Positions 11,640 through 22,356 of a stretch of DNA of 64,000 nt are shown here, one piece after another. The notes below the pieces were generated by a model. The model was given only the letters and a program-made list of their open reading frames with translations, had not been told where the DNA came from and ran no database searches. Position 1 is the first letter of the stretch, and the number at the start of each line of letters is the position of its first letter. Source of the DNA: Nepenthes gracilis (taxonomy: Eukaryota; Streptophyta; Magnoliopsida; Caryophyllales; Nepenthaceae); contig BSYO01000020.1 of NCBI GenBank assembly GCA_033239525.1, positions 4,961,892 to 5,025,891 on the forward strand. Direction: 5' to 3'. A program made the translations under genes and the position numbers.

Positions 11640-11976
11640 TTCCCATTTTTTTTTTCGTTTTTACGTTTTTATTTTTATATTGTTTCTCCTTTTTAAAATT
11701 ATTATTTTAATTACATATATATTTTAAATTTTTTATAAAATAAATATACCAAATACAATAATATTTTAATAATGTGTGACTACAAAATTATTGTTTCATA
11801 AGTTAATAAAATATAATCATACTTAATAAAATATTTTTAAAATATAATTATAAAATTATTATTTTATAAATTTATAAAACATAAATATAAATATGTATAT
11901 TTAATAAATATATAATTTATTAAAATATATAATTTATGTATATATAAATTAAATACATAAAACTGAAAATGGGGGA
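11640..11976. repeat. AT-rich block with short inverted ends
   Basis: About 330 bases of almost pure A+T, starting CCCATTTTTTTTT and ending TGAAAATGGGGG, so the ends can pair over about eight bases. It recurs at 27405-27740 and 36857-37190 as part of the larger duplication. It may be an old MITE-like element; no coding potential. Confidence 0.5.
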
Positions 11977-12064
11977 TCAACCCACCCAATGGTAGGGGCC
12001 ACGGCACAAATGCCGGGTCGGGGGCGTCCAGCGCCCCAGCGCTGGATGGAGTCCAGCGCCCACT

Positions 12065-12094
12065 TGGGCCGTCGGATTCTCATCCGACGGCCCA
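12065..12094. promoter_or_regulatory. perfect hairpin built from two site II motifs
   Basis: TGGGCCGTCGGAT, loop TCTC, ATCCGACGGCCCA: a 13-bp perfect stem with a 4-base loop. TGGGCC/GGCCCA is the plant site II core bound by TCP-type factors in promoters of housekeeping genes. It lies about 190 bases upstream of the GA-rich leader of the small plus-strand gene, with further GACGG words at 12120-12210. Confidence 0.6.
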
Positions 12095-12189
12095 CGCGTT
12101 TTTACGTCGATATTTAATCTCCTCCGTTAGATTTTAAATTTTATCCAACGGACGAGATTAAATCCCGGTTGATAAGATCTTGGCCGTTC

Positions 12190-12249
12190 ATTGTATCCAA
12201 TCCGACGGATACGAAAAGAGTGCACAGTAACCCTAAAATTTGAACTGAA

Positions 12250-12304
<55 letters not shown>

Positions 12305-14503
12305 GACGACGGCGATTTCCATTTTCTTTCTCCTCTCTTCTCCTCTCCATCTTCATCTTTGAAGGAGAAGCCAGCAAAGAAGAAGGAAATCTTCGTCGAA
12401 ACCCTCGCCGCCGCCGCTGCCGCTGCAGTCAAAGCCGACGCTGCCGCTAACCCTCGCCGTTGCTTCAGTGCCGCAAACCCAAGTAATACCGCCATTTTCA
12501 TTTTCTTTCTCCTCTTCTCTCCTCTCTCTCTCCTCTCCTCTCCATCTTCGATCTGTTCTCCGGTTACCTAATCTGCACGCTTGAGAGAGAGAGAGGTGCG
12601 ACGACGAGAGAACGAGAAGCCATAACTTTGCGTGACGACGTGCTGTTCTCGTCGGCTACATGGAAGGTATTTTCTTGTGGGTTTGTACTACAAAATCCTT
12701 GCCATTCATGTTAGAAGAGGAAAGCTAGGTTTTCTTTGTTTTCGACTGGAATCGAAAGAGATGGGGAACAGAGCGTCGTTGCTCTGTTTGGCTCCGAATT
12801 CAGCACAATAAATCAAAATGACGAGATCCATTTGAGTGGCAATTAATCATCTATCCAGATGATTTCTTGATCAACTTTTGAGATCCTTCCTCAAAAGGAT
12901 CTGTTTTGCTTTATTTTTTTTTAATTTCTTTATCATCTATTCAGATTTAATTCTAAGTAGGGATAAATTTTTCGGGAATCGTTTAAGGATTTGCGGGTAG
13001 GGTTCTGATTTATTTGACTTGATTGAGAGTTTTGGGTCCTTGAAGCCCCATAATTTTTTATAATGGCTTCGGCAGCTATGGGTTCGGTTGCTCCCGTTGA
13101 CCTCGCTGACGGTGAACTCATTCGCAGGCAAAAGAACTTGGTTCATTATCCAGGTAATGCATGTACTTGGTTTTGATCGTCATGCTTTTGCACATTTTCA
13201 GGATGAAAGGAAAGGCAGAGGAGTCAGTTGGCCAGCAGGCCAACTGCTCAATGGGGAGATTTGTGCTTGAAACTTCAGATCTTCATGGTTGGGTGGATTT
13301 TACTAATTATAATTTTTTTCTCGTGCAGGTGTATGGCCTCATCATTAGTTCGCACTGAATCCAGTGGATTTGCCTCATAAATTGGTTGATTTTCCTCGTC
13401 ATTAGTTAATAAAGAATCCAGTTGCATTTCCCTCATAAATTGGTTGATTTGCATTTTTGCCACGGAAAATCATGACCCAGATGCTTTATATTCTTGAATT
13501 TTCACGTGATAGTGCTGTATTTGTGTTGCAAATATTGGTGGCTTTATGGTTATTTGACCAGTTTACCAACTCTAAATTTTGTTGGCCCTCCCTTAGGAAT
13601 TTCTTTTATTAAAACATACTCTAACTTTTAGGTTTGTTGATTACATGATAATTATAAATCCCATGAAACATGTCCAAAGAAAAACTAGTGAGATGACCTT
13701 TGGCAATGATTGAGCTTTAAGTGTGCCATGTAGTTGGTGGTCTAGACTAATTGTGAGCAAAGCTCAATTTGGCTGTTGAAGAAGCAAGCTTGACAAATTA
13801 ACTTGAAAGTCAGAAACCTACTGGTTGATTCATATACTCTTCTCTGGTTAGAGCATAGATTGAGACTTAAAATGACTGGCATCCGGGTATTTTCTACTGT
13901 GATAATCATTGCCGCGGTGCTTTAGAGGCATTTATTCTCTTATTTTCTTGTCAAATATTTTAAGACAATAGTTCTAGAATATATTTGTTTCATAATTGAC
14001 GATAATTGTTTTCATATATATACTTGAAATGAAATGGAAGATTAGCTCAACTTATGCAGTCCACCAGGAAAGAAAGTTAGCCATGGTCTCTAAAGCACAC
14101 GCCATTCATCCCTCAGCACAACATATAAAGGAATAACATAATAAATTAATAAAAGTAGTAATTCATAGAATAAATACTAGAAAATGTGATGTACTCCTAC
14201 ATATTTGGAAGTAACAGTTAGTTCCAAAAACGTAGCTGCTCAGTCTGAGTCTTCTGCTTCTGCAAACAAAAAAAGATGAGACTTGACTACAGCTCACATT
14301 TGTGCATTAGTTCATGCCTTGCATTGTTTGTATTATTTACACAAATCTCATCTTTCCAATCTGTCTTATAAAATGCTTTTGTATAAAAATTTACATGTCG
14401 TTATTATGGTACCTTGCTGAGCCTATTGTTCGCCCCTCTGCTGTTTTTATTTTTTCCTCCAGATAACCCCGATGAGCTAATACTTGATAAAAAGGAGTGA
14501 AGA
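12190..14503 (+). pseudogene. small spliced gene of unknown function, copy 1
   Basis: I do not recognise this gene. A site II/GA-rich leader is followed at 13063-13153 by an ATG exon opening MASAAMGSVAPVDLADGEL. It has a GTAATG donor and a TTTTCAG acceptor, and a later candidate last exon near 14462-14503 ending DELILDKKE-stop. Compared with copy 2, this copy has an extra A in the first exon (frame shift at the RRQ codons) and a lost base in the next exon. Its frame is therefore broken or misread. Leader, exon edges and introns are otherwise nearly identical to copy 2. The large GC-rich leader block (12370-12480) reads open on several frames but looks like 5' UTR. Confidence 0.4.
12254..12299. 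repeat. (GA)n microsatellite in gene leader
   Basis: About 23 GA units. The second copy (28018-28048) has only about 15, so the microsatellite changed length after the duplication. GA/CT tracts are common in plant 5' leaders. Confidence 0.85.
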
Positions 14504-15240
14504 TAGGGTTTAGCTGCAAGAAGAGTTGCTGATTTTTGAAGACTTATGATATTGTAGTTGTGTTAATATATGTACATAATAATGGTTTATGTTTCTTTAA
14601 TGAATATTGTAAACCTATGACATACCATGTTATATCCACTGTCGTGGAGATAGTTATGCTTCAGTTATGTTCCGTAGGTATGGATTTTTGTGGAGATGTA
14701 ATGGATGAGTTGTAGATATCTGCTTTTATAAATTTTGAGATTTATCGATTTATATGTCATTTACAGGGCTTTATGTACAGGTTGTATATATGATTTTCCT
14801 CCATTTATAAGGTAGATATAGACAAATTTTTTTACAGAAGTTAATTTATTAAATTAATAACATATGAGTTTTTATATTAAAAGTTTACTAATGTAATTAT
14901 TTTGTAATTGAATATGTAATATATGCTTCCAAACAATTATTATTATATATAAATAATTTGATATAAATATTACAAACAAATTGTGATCACATTATATATA
15001 AAAGTTTATCCATTCAATTTCTATTTTTAACTCTTAAATTTACCTAACAGCCTAAATGATGGAAGGATCTTAATATCTCCCCTGCAATTAAAGCGTAAAA
15101 TTGAGTAGGTGTTTATTTGTTTCTTATTTTTATTTTTATTTTAAATTTGGGGAAGAGGGAGGGAAACTAAATTGACAACTCTAGCATGATAATAGCGGTC
15201 CAATCTTAGCATTAATTAAGTTTCCTTAAATCCTGAATCT
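14504..15240. other. AT-rich DNA downstream of small gene, no gene seen
   Basis: Low-complexity A+T sequence with no coding-looking frame. It is shared with 30260-30990 at very high identity. Confidence 0.6.
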
Positions 15241-15261
15241 TGAGTCGCATCATCGTCATTG

Positions 15262-15904
15262 TCACCGTCCGTGGAAAACCGACAAAAAGCCAGTTTTTCC
15301 ATCCCATTCTCAAAAAAAAAAAATGGTCAACACAAGAACCCAAATCAATGTTTGTACAACAGATGCCACTTCCATCAGTAACCCATCTCCTGCTATCATT
15401 CAGACGGGAAACCAACAGGAAGAGATAATGCAAACATTCAACACTCGGATGGACAATATGACAGAAGCGATTCAGAATCTTTGCACTCAGTTTAGACAAA
15501 GCCGATTTGCCAACCCGGTTATCACCAACAAGAAAAAAGACCGCAAAAGAAAATATACAAACCAACAAGCGAACCAACCAATAATTCAAGAACAAGTGGC
15601 TTCTAGCAATGCAGGAGATCGATCTCGATTAGAAGGCCGATCTCGAATAGAAGGCCGATTAGGTCCCGTCCCACAAAATCAAAATCAGGACCGTCAAAAC
15701 ACACAATATTCTCGAAGTAGGCGAAGGTCACCTGACCGTGAGGTTGCATCGCAACCCATGGAATTGAGGACATATCTTAATGCAAAGAGATCTGTTGTTC
15801 CTCACGTGGAGAAAAAAGTAGAGAAAATTTGGAATCATGTATTCGGAGGAAACATAGAAGAACGTTCTGTCGACTTACGCGGATCACCATTTACAATTTT
15901 ATAA
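15262..15904 (+). pseudogene. gag-like retroelement remnant, unit 1
   Basis: A primer-site-like string (ATTGTCACCGTCCGTGGAAAACC, resembling a decayed TTGGCGCCGTCTGTGGGAA site) precedes an ATG at 15323. The frame of 193 residues begins MVNTRTQ and has a glutamine- and asparagine-rich N-terminus. A repeated SRLEGRSRIEGR stretch and an arginine-serine part (YSRSRRRSPDREV) follow, and it ends soon after VEKKVEKIWNHVFGG. Short MVNTRTQ-type gag starts after such a primer site are seen in plant Ty3/gypsy Tat-like elements. No zinc knuckle, protease or RT follows, so it is a fragment. Alternative: an unrelated hypothetical protein. Confidence 0.5.
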
Positions 15905-16339
15905 ATATGAGATACGTATAAGTAAAATCCTACTTTTTTTTTTAAAATGTCCTAATTAAACACTTCCCTTATTCATTTTTTCCGATTATAATAATAAATA
16001 ACCATATAATTCTTAATATATTAGGATGGTTTTAGATAATTAGCAAATTTATGCAGCAGTCTGAACATTTGGTTGCCATGGGCTTTAGTATTTTATATCC
16101 AGCAGGTACTTGGTATGGGAAAGTGATTTAGTAGTCGAAAGACTATTTAAACACACCAAAGCATCATCTTTTTTTTTTCTTTTTTTATTTTGGGTTACAA
16201 GTATCATCTCGTCAATTCAAGTTATTTATTAAACACTTTGAGAATGAAAAGGATGATCAAATTGACCTAATTTTTTATATAAGATAAAATTAGTACAAAA
16301 TAAAATTGAAATAAAATAAAAGGGGAGAAATTTCTTGAT
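15905..16339. other. non-coding stretch
   Basis: AT-rich sequence with T-runs near 15933 and 16170; no gene seen. Confidence 0.5.
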
Positions 16340-17064
16340 ATAGTTTTTATAGGAACGGCGAGAAATAGGCCGGCCTAAAAAGGACGATCAACTCGAAAAA
16401 GTAATGCGGCCCGTTGGCTCGAAGGGACGGTCGATATGCCGATTGACGAAATGTGATCTTCAGTCGGTTGGATAAAACCCAAACCGAATAGGGCCCAAGT
16501 CGCACAACCCACAACGTGGTTCCAGTGCATGATAGTTCACTTGCCTTAATTACTCAAGAACTAAAATATCTCTTCGGATCATAATCTCTCCCGAAAGGAA
16601 GTTTCCAACTCAACGTATTCTCCCATGATAGAAACTTTAACATTTACCGCATGTAGAATATACACATAAAAAGAATGAATCCTCTAATCGATCATGGTTG
16701 CCATATAAATGGCACCAACAACCCCTCGTCGGTGAAAAAAATCTTCTCTAGGGCAGAGAGGCCACCAACCTCTAAAAATCGAGCAAGGTTGGGAGGATTT
16801 CGGGCTATAAAGGTCCTCGAGACAATTCCAAAGCATTTTCTTCAACACTCAAAACTAATACTAATGATCCAACATTTTCAAAACTCATTGACAACTCTAC
16901 AAGACACAAAGCCGCTCTCCACGTGTGCACTACAACAAAAAGCTGCCTCGTCGAGCACGGCCTCCAAGGTTAGACTCACAAATTTCCTTCTCCGCATTAT
17001 TTCCTATAAATTCTACTTTTGCATTCTTTATTTCGGAAAAGGATTGCGATGTGAACGTAAATAA
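16340..17064 (+). repeat. LTR-like remnant, unit 1
   Basis: GC-richer island with CGGCC/GGCCCA words and a TATA-like GGGCTATAAAGGTCCTCGAG near 16800, followed by a leader-like run of short ACTCAAAACT words. It looks like the U3-R part of an old LTR, perhaps of the element that left the gag-like remnant. No TG...CA ends were found. The copy at 32090-32820 has GGGCTATAAAAGG at the same place. Confidence 0.4.
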
Positions 17065-17755
17065 TAAACGATAAAAGCGAAATCCCGTTTTTCCTCCGAC
17101 GTCTTTGCCTTTGTTATGATGTGTAAAATTCAAATCAGAAAGTATGGAGATTAGGTCCACTTCCGCTTGAACCAGAGATCCAATTGTGCGGAATTCATAG
17201 ATGACTCGAATGTAGAACGCATTAATTTTTATTTTAATATTGGTAAATTAGTGATTTTAAAACTGAATTTATAAATTAAAATTTAGACAGTACATTTGAG
17301 CTTATGTATTTATCAAGCTGTTGGGGCACATACATGGAATAAGTGTATAATAATGGTACGGTACGAGGTAATAATATTACAAGCTCCAAATATTTATTAT
17401 GCTGCTGCTGATGTGACATTATGTTAGCAACTTGTTTGGTTGCCTCCAAATTAATGGACTTGTTCTCAGTTTGATGCCCTTTGTGGGTCACATGTGCTCT
17501 CGTGATCTCTCTCTATCTCATCTGCTAAAACTTGAGAAAGAAATCATTCTACATAAATCCGCTAAATAAAATAAATTAATTGGATATTATTATCGTAAGC
17601 ATTCCAAAAGTATAATTATAACACTACTTATATTTTTTACGTTAATAACAAAACCATAGATTTTTAAGTTGAGAAAACTTTACTAGTTAATCAATCTAAC
17701 ACTTTATAGTCTTTGTTGGTGGGTTTTAAATTGAACTGTAATTTTACTTAGGTTC
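17065..17755. other. non-coding stretch up to LTR element insertion
   Basis: AT-rich, no gene seen. The last bases (TTAGGTTC) are the left side of the insertion site of the LTR element. Confidence 0.6.
17750..17754. other. target site duplication, left
   Basis: AGGTT(C) before the 5' LTR. The right copy AGGTT is at 24026-24030. The right side lacks two bases (CT) compared with the empty site in unit 2. Confidence 0.7.
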
Positions 17756-17934
17756 TGATGGGTCCCGAATAACCGTGGCCGATGAAGGGCGGCCCACAAT
17801 CAAGCATTTCTTTCAAAGTCCCATTCTTTTTGAGAAGAATATTTCTCCCAATCCCACTATAAAAGCAAGCCTTCTCCAGCATTGAAGGGGAAGGAAGAGA
17901 AGTGGGGAAACTCCATAAAGTTCCATAAGGCTCC

Positions 17935-18375
17935 AGGAGGCCCTGGACCCTTCTACAGTTCGGAGACCCTCAGCCCTCTTCCGCCAAGAGGCCTTGGGCC
18001 CTCACGCAGTCCGGAGGCCCTCGGCCCTCCGCCGCCACGAGGCCTCGGCCCTCCTGTTGTCCGAGGCCCTTAGTCCTCCATCCAGAGGCACGAGCTCTCC
18101 TCCTTGCAGGAGGCATGGAGGCCCACGACCCTCCTACAACCCGGAGGCCCTCAGCCCTCCGCCGGCACGGAGGCCCTCAGCCCTCCATCCAGGAGGCACA
18201 GAGGCTTACGGCCCTCCGCCACGAGGAGGCCTTCAGACCTCCTCCCGTCCGGGAGGCCATCAACCATCCGCCATCTGGGAGGCCTCGACCATCTCGATCG
18301 GGAGGCCTTGACCCCTTCGTCTTGGAGTCACGATCCCTCTATCCCAGTCGGGAGCTCGCGATCCAAGAGCCGACC
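17935..18375 (+). repeat. AGGCCCTCGGCCCTCC minisatellite in 5' LTR
   Basis: About 15 degenerate units of roughly 28 bases around GGAGGCCCTCAGCCCTCCGCC. They lie just downstream of the TATA box, so probably in the transcribed leader. Counterpart 22540-22930. Confidence 0.75.
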
Positions 18376-18424
18376 CTCCGCTCTGTAACAAGAATGTTTA
18401 CTCACTAGTACCATTTATTCCTTT

Positions 18425-19210
18425 TTCTTAAAGTCGCCTCCACGGCGCACTGTAAGCGTCCCTCTGCGGCGCACTCTGCCCGCCCTCCGTGGGCGCACCT
18501 CTGGCCCGCCCTCGGCGCACCTCTAAGCGCCTCCGTGGGTGCACCTCTCTAGCGCCCTCTGCGGCGCACCTCTGCCCCTTCGCGGCGCACTCTAAGTCGC
18601 CCCTCCGTGGGCGCACCTCTAAGCCGCCTGCGGGCGCACCTCCCTAGCCGCCCCCGCGGGCGCACCTGGCCGCCCGCCGGGGCGCACTCAGCCCCCGCGG
18701 GCGCGCACTGCCCCCTCTGCGGGCGCACTGTAGCCGCCCCTCTGCGGCGCACTGAAGTCGCCTCTGCGCCCGAGCGCCTCTGCCAAGCCCTCTGTGGGCG
18801 CACCTCTGCCGCCTTCGCGGCGCACCTCTAAGCGCCCCTCTGCAGGCGCACCTCTAAGCCGCCCTCTGCGGCGCACTGTAAGCCGTCCCTGCGGGCGCAC
18901 TCAAAGCCGTCCCTCGCGGCGCTCCTCTAAGCCGCCAGCGGCGGGCGCGTCTCTGCGCCCCTGCGGGCGCACCTCAAAGCGCCCTCCGCGGCGCACTCTA
19001 AGCTGCCCTTAAGGGCGCACCTCTAAGCCGCCCTCCGCGGGTGCACCTATAAGCCGCCCCTCTGCCGGGCGCACCGCGAAGCCGCCCCTCTGCGGGCGCA
19101 CCTCTAAGCCGCCCTCCGCAGTGCACCTATAAGCCGTCCCTTTGGACGCACCTCCAAGCGCCCTTCGCCGGCACATTGCAAGCGCCCTCTACCGGGCGCA
19201 TTCACTGAGC
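18425..19210 (+). repeat. hairpin minisatellite in 5' LTR, ~30 units
   Basis: Degenerate ~26-base unit close to AAGCCGCCCTCTGCGGGCGC + ACCTCT. Inside each unit CGCCC and GGGCG are inverted around a 4- to 6-base loop, so each can fold into a small GC hairpin. Long open frames through the array (for example minus 18549-18803) are products of the repeat, not genes. Counterpart 23040-23775. Confidence 0.85.
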
Positions 19211-19448
19211 TCAAGCCTCCAAATACATCCTCTCACACTCCCCTCATTCTCGCATCTTGCTCATGCATTCCTCCGTTTATCATGAAGATATCCGACGACT
19301 TACGGAGTGTCGATGGGGGACAACCCTCCGCGTCGGCATCTCGACCTCCCGCTTGTTGTTAGTGGTGTCTGGATTCGCATCGGTGAACGGAGCCGATCAA
19401 CATCCACTCGGAGAATCGAACCGTCAAGTCGGATCTAGGTACGCATCA

Positions 19449-19467
19449 TTGGCGCCGCTCGCGGGAA
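19449..19467 (+). other. primer binding site of the LTR element
   Basis: TTGGCGCCGCTCGCGGGAA directly follows the 5' LTR. GGCGCC-type sites are typical of plant Ty3/gypsy elements of the Tat and Athila groups. This suggests the mobilising partner is a gypsy element. Confidence 0.75.
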
Positions 19468-20989
19468 ATAGCGACAAAAAGTCTAGCGTCTCCCAACACT
19501 CAATCTCTTGTGCAAAACAAACACGGTCAATACTTGTGCTCCAGTCAGCACAAAGACTAAAGATATCACCTTCCATGGCGACTACCCCTCATCGGGTAGC
19601 CATGCTTACAGGTGATTGACGTCGAATGTCTTGGTACTCGGCGCTTAGAAGAGCACCCTCTTCTTGACCGTCTGCACCCATCATATGATGTAACGCTGGG
19701 GGCTTCACCGATCGGCTTTCAAGCGATCTGAGGAGGCCAGCATCCTCAGAGGATCAATCGGCCGACGTTCTCGACCGGGCAGCCGGTACCGATCTCATCT
19801 GCCCGTCGACCTCGGTATTTGAGAGTATCCGAGCGATAGGGCCCACTACTGGAGAAGTGATCGATCCGGTTCCAAAGAGCCGTGCCAAAGGGACAAGACT
19901 GGGCCGCAAAGCTTCCTCAAAACTTAAGCTTTGTTTTTCGTTCTTCGCTCTTCAACTAAAAAGAGCGTCTTGGAGCCCTACCGAACGCAAAGCTCTCCCA
20001 AGCACTCCGTCTCTCATTCAGCCGCCCGTAGTAATTTTAATTTGGAGGAGCTCTCCCAAGATCCGGAGCAGAGGAGTATTTTTGGCTCTCTGGCGGTCAC
20101 CTTCTTTGAGATCTTCTCTCGGCCAGCCGGAGCTCTCGCGCTAGATCTCTCTCGGCTGTGGGAGCTCCTCGTCGCCATATCTTCCTTGCCCTCACCGGAG
20201 CTCCTCGCCTCGAGATCTTCTTTGGTCGGCGGACCTCTGCCGCCCGAGATCTCTCTGCCTCACGATCTCTTGGCCGGATCTTCTCGGCTCGCCAATGCGC
20301 CGCGCGGGATCTCTCTCGGCTGTTGCGGCTTCTGCGCGCCCGAATCTCTTCGGCTCGCTTGAGCTCTCACGCCGCTGATCTTCTCAAAACTTGACCTCCG
20401 CCTCGTAGCATTACTCCGATCGCAGGGCCGATCCCGCTGCAACTTGTTGCACGGGCAGAGAGACCCCGTAAAAGTCATGTCAAAAACATGCAAATGGGGG
20501 CTCGATTTTCTCGACCCACCACCCATTGCATCATGGAAAATATCATCCGGCCCAAGCGCCGCATTGATCCGGGTCATCGAGGCGATGTCGGCCCGACAAT
20601 ATGACCCAAACCATTGGCGATAGGCTACCAAGTGGTAACGGATACTGCCAACCAATTCATGACAAAGGACCAAATCTCACGAAGCGGTGGGCCATAGGCC
20701 AAGTCGCCTACCAAAGCGCCCTGACGACTCTCCGGGTCAAGCACGCCACTAGTGGCTCAAGGCGGTGAGCCGATTATAGAACACCGCTCATGCACCAACG
20801 CACGATTCCACACCGAATCCGGTAAGTCAACCATATGCATGCATGTAGGAACACTTTTGCACGTTGTGTTTCTTGTATCACCGCCACGGTAGATTTCTTT
20901 TCTTTCTTTTCCATATGTGTATATATATGTGTTTGCCATGCGGAGTTTATCCGACCTAGACTGCCCCTAAGTCGGGGGTCTTCACCCTC

Positions 20990-21280
20990 TGTTAAACCCT
21001 GGTCATCCGGGTGGCCGAAATTGGTCTCAAAACCTGTCATCCAGTGGCCCATGAGCGGTCTTAAACCTTGGTCATCCAAGTGGCCCATTAGCTGGTCTAA
21101 ACCACAGTCCTCCAGGTGACCCATGAACGGTCTTAAACTCTCTGTCATCCAGGTGACCCATGAACAGTCTTAAACCCCCGATCATTCATTCAAATTTCCA
21201 AGAGCGGTCTTAAACCTTGGTCATCCAAGTGGCCCATGAGCGGTCTTAAACCCCCGATCCTTCAGGGTGACCCGATGTGA
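20990..21280 (+). repeat. ~40 bp tandem repeat in LTR element
   Basis: About seven degenerate copies of a unit with GCGGTCTTAAACC, TTGGTCATCC and AAGTGGCCCATGA. Confidence 0.8.
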
Positions 21281-21734
21281 TGCAGAAAAACCTTAGGGGC
21301 AAGTATGGCACACGCGACGACCTCTTTTCGGGGAGCAGCAAACGCTACCAACGATGGTCGAAGGAGGGGCTTTCGCTCCTCCAACACCGGCAGCCCAAGT
21401 CTACACTTGTACGGCACCACCGTATGGTTCACAACCTCCCATCCTAAGGACTTCACTCCTTAGGCGCTAACCATCCAGTTGGTCACCTCTCATGAGAACC
21501 CTCTCTACGAGAGAATAACGTGAGTATTCAGCAACGAGAAACATTCCTTCTCTAACGCTGGCCGGCCCAAGTCGACACTTGGGCGCGCCACTAGGCTTTT
21601 CTTACAAGCCACAACTATTAAGCAAAGCTAACATACACAGCCACTAACACACAGCTAGAAGGCCACCACGCCTTCAACAAAGCAAAACAACCGGCCAACT
21701 AATTTGGCAGTGACTCCCAACTTTTCCGACAAGG

Positions 21735-22030
21735 TTATCCTACTCGGATCGCTCTCCGGTTCAAGCACTTTGCCGCCAACAAAGTTTCGCCTCCGAATCG
21801 CTCTCCCGTTTGAGCACTTCAAAATCAACTTTTCCGTCAACAAGATTTTACAATAATCGCTCTCCGGTTCAAGTACTTCACGGTCGACTTCTCCGGTCAA
21901 CAAGGTTTTCATTTTAATCGCTCTCGATTCAAGCACTTTGCCTCCAACGACTTTTCCGGCCAACAAAGTTCTCGGCTCAGAATCGCTCTCCGATTTTCCG
22001 AGCAATTCACCGGTCAACTTTTCCGGTCAA
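21735..22030 (+). repeat. ~60 bp tandem repeat in LTR element
   Basis: About five copies of a unit with AATCGCTCTCCGGTTCAAGC, ACTTTGCC and TTTTCCGGTCAACAA. Confidence 0.8.
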
Positions 22031-22356
22031 CATTTTGACTAAAGCCATGTCCGTCTCTTCTCTACCCTCTGGATTCGAGCACTTTGGTTACGGATCGTCA
22101 ACCCGACTTTTTTGACTCCCATGCTCTCCTCGGTTTGAGCGCATTGGTCAAAGAAAACTGACAACCATATTTTGGCTCTATTCCGCTCTCCGGGTCAAGT
22201 GATGTGGTCACCCAGTCGTCAACTATCAACTGGTTTCCTTAATTCTCGGTCGTCAAACTTTGGTCAATGAACCCAGGTCAAGGGCACAAAATGATCAATC
22301 GGATCCCATCATGAACATGCTGGAGGCCAAAAATCGGTCCACCTACATGGGGCTAG

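Larger units (their letters stand above)
17756..19448 (+). repeat. 5' LTR with two minisatellite arrays
   Basis: Starts TGATGGGTCC, ends GTACGCATCA. A TATA box (ACTATAAAAG) is at 17856-17865. Then come two GC-rich tandem arrays (17935-18375 and 18425-19210) and a unique tail with GATCAACATCCACTCGGAGA. Length 1693 bases. Confidence 0.85.
19468..22356 (+). other. internal domain of the LTR element, no retroviral genes
   Basis: The longest frames (19931-20362, 20260-20673 minus) are built from repeats such as GAGCTCCTCG and GATCTCTCTCGGC and match no gag or pol motif. Two tandem arrays lie within (20990-21280, 21735-22030). Just before the 3' LTR there is only a weak purine tract (ATGGGG). I see no conserved protein. 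Confidence 0.7.

Noticed and set aside
12127..12571. Open frames on both strands through the GA/CT leader
   Set aside because: Serine-leucine and arginine-glutamate runs come from the microsatellite; the region looks like a 5' leader.
17882..19012. Many long proline-, arginine- or alanine-rich frames
   Set aside because: All frames of the GC minisatellites stay open because the unit lacks stops; not genes.
18425..19210. CRISPR-like appearance of regularly spaced short repeats
   Set aside because: Units are adjacent and degenerate, there are no unique spacers, and the array lies in a plant LTR.
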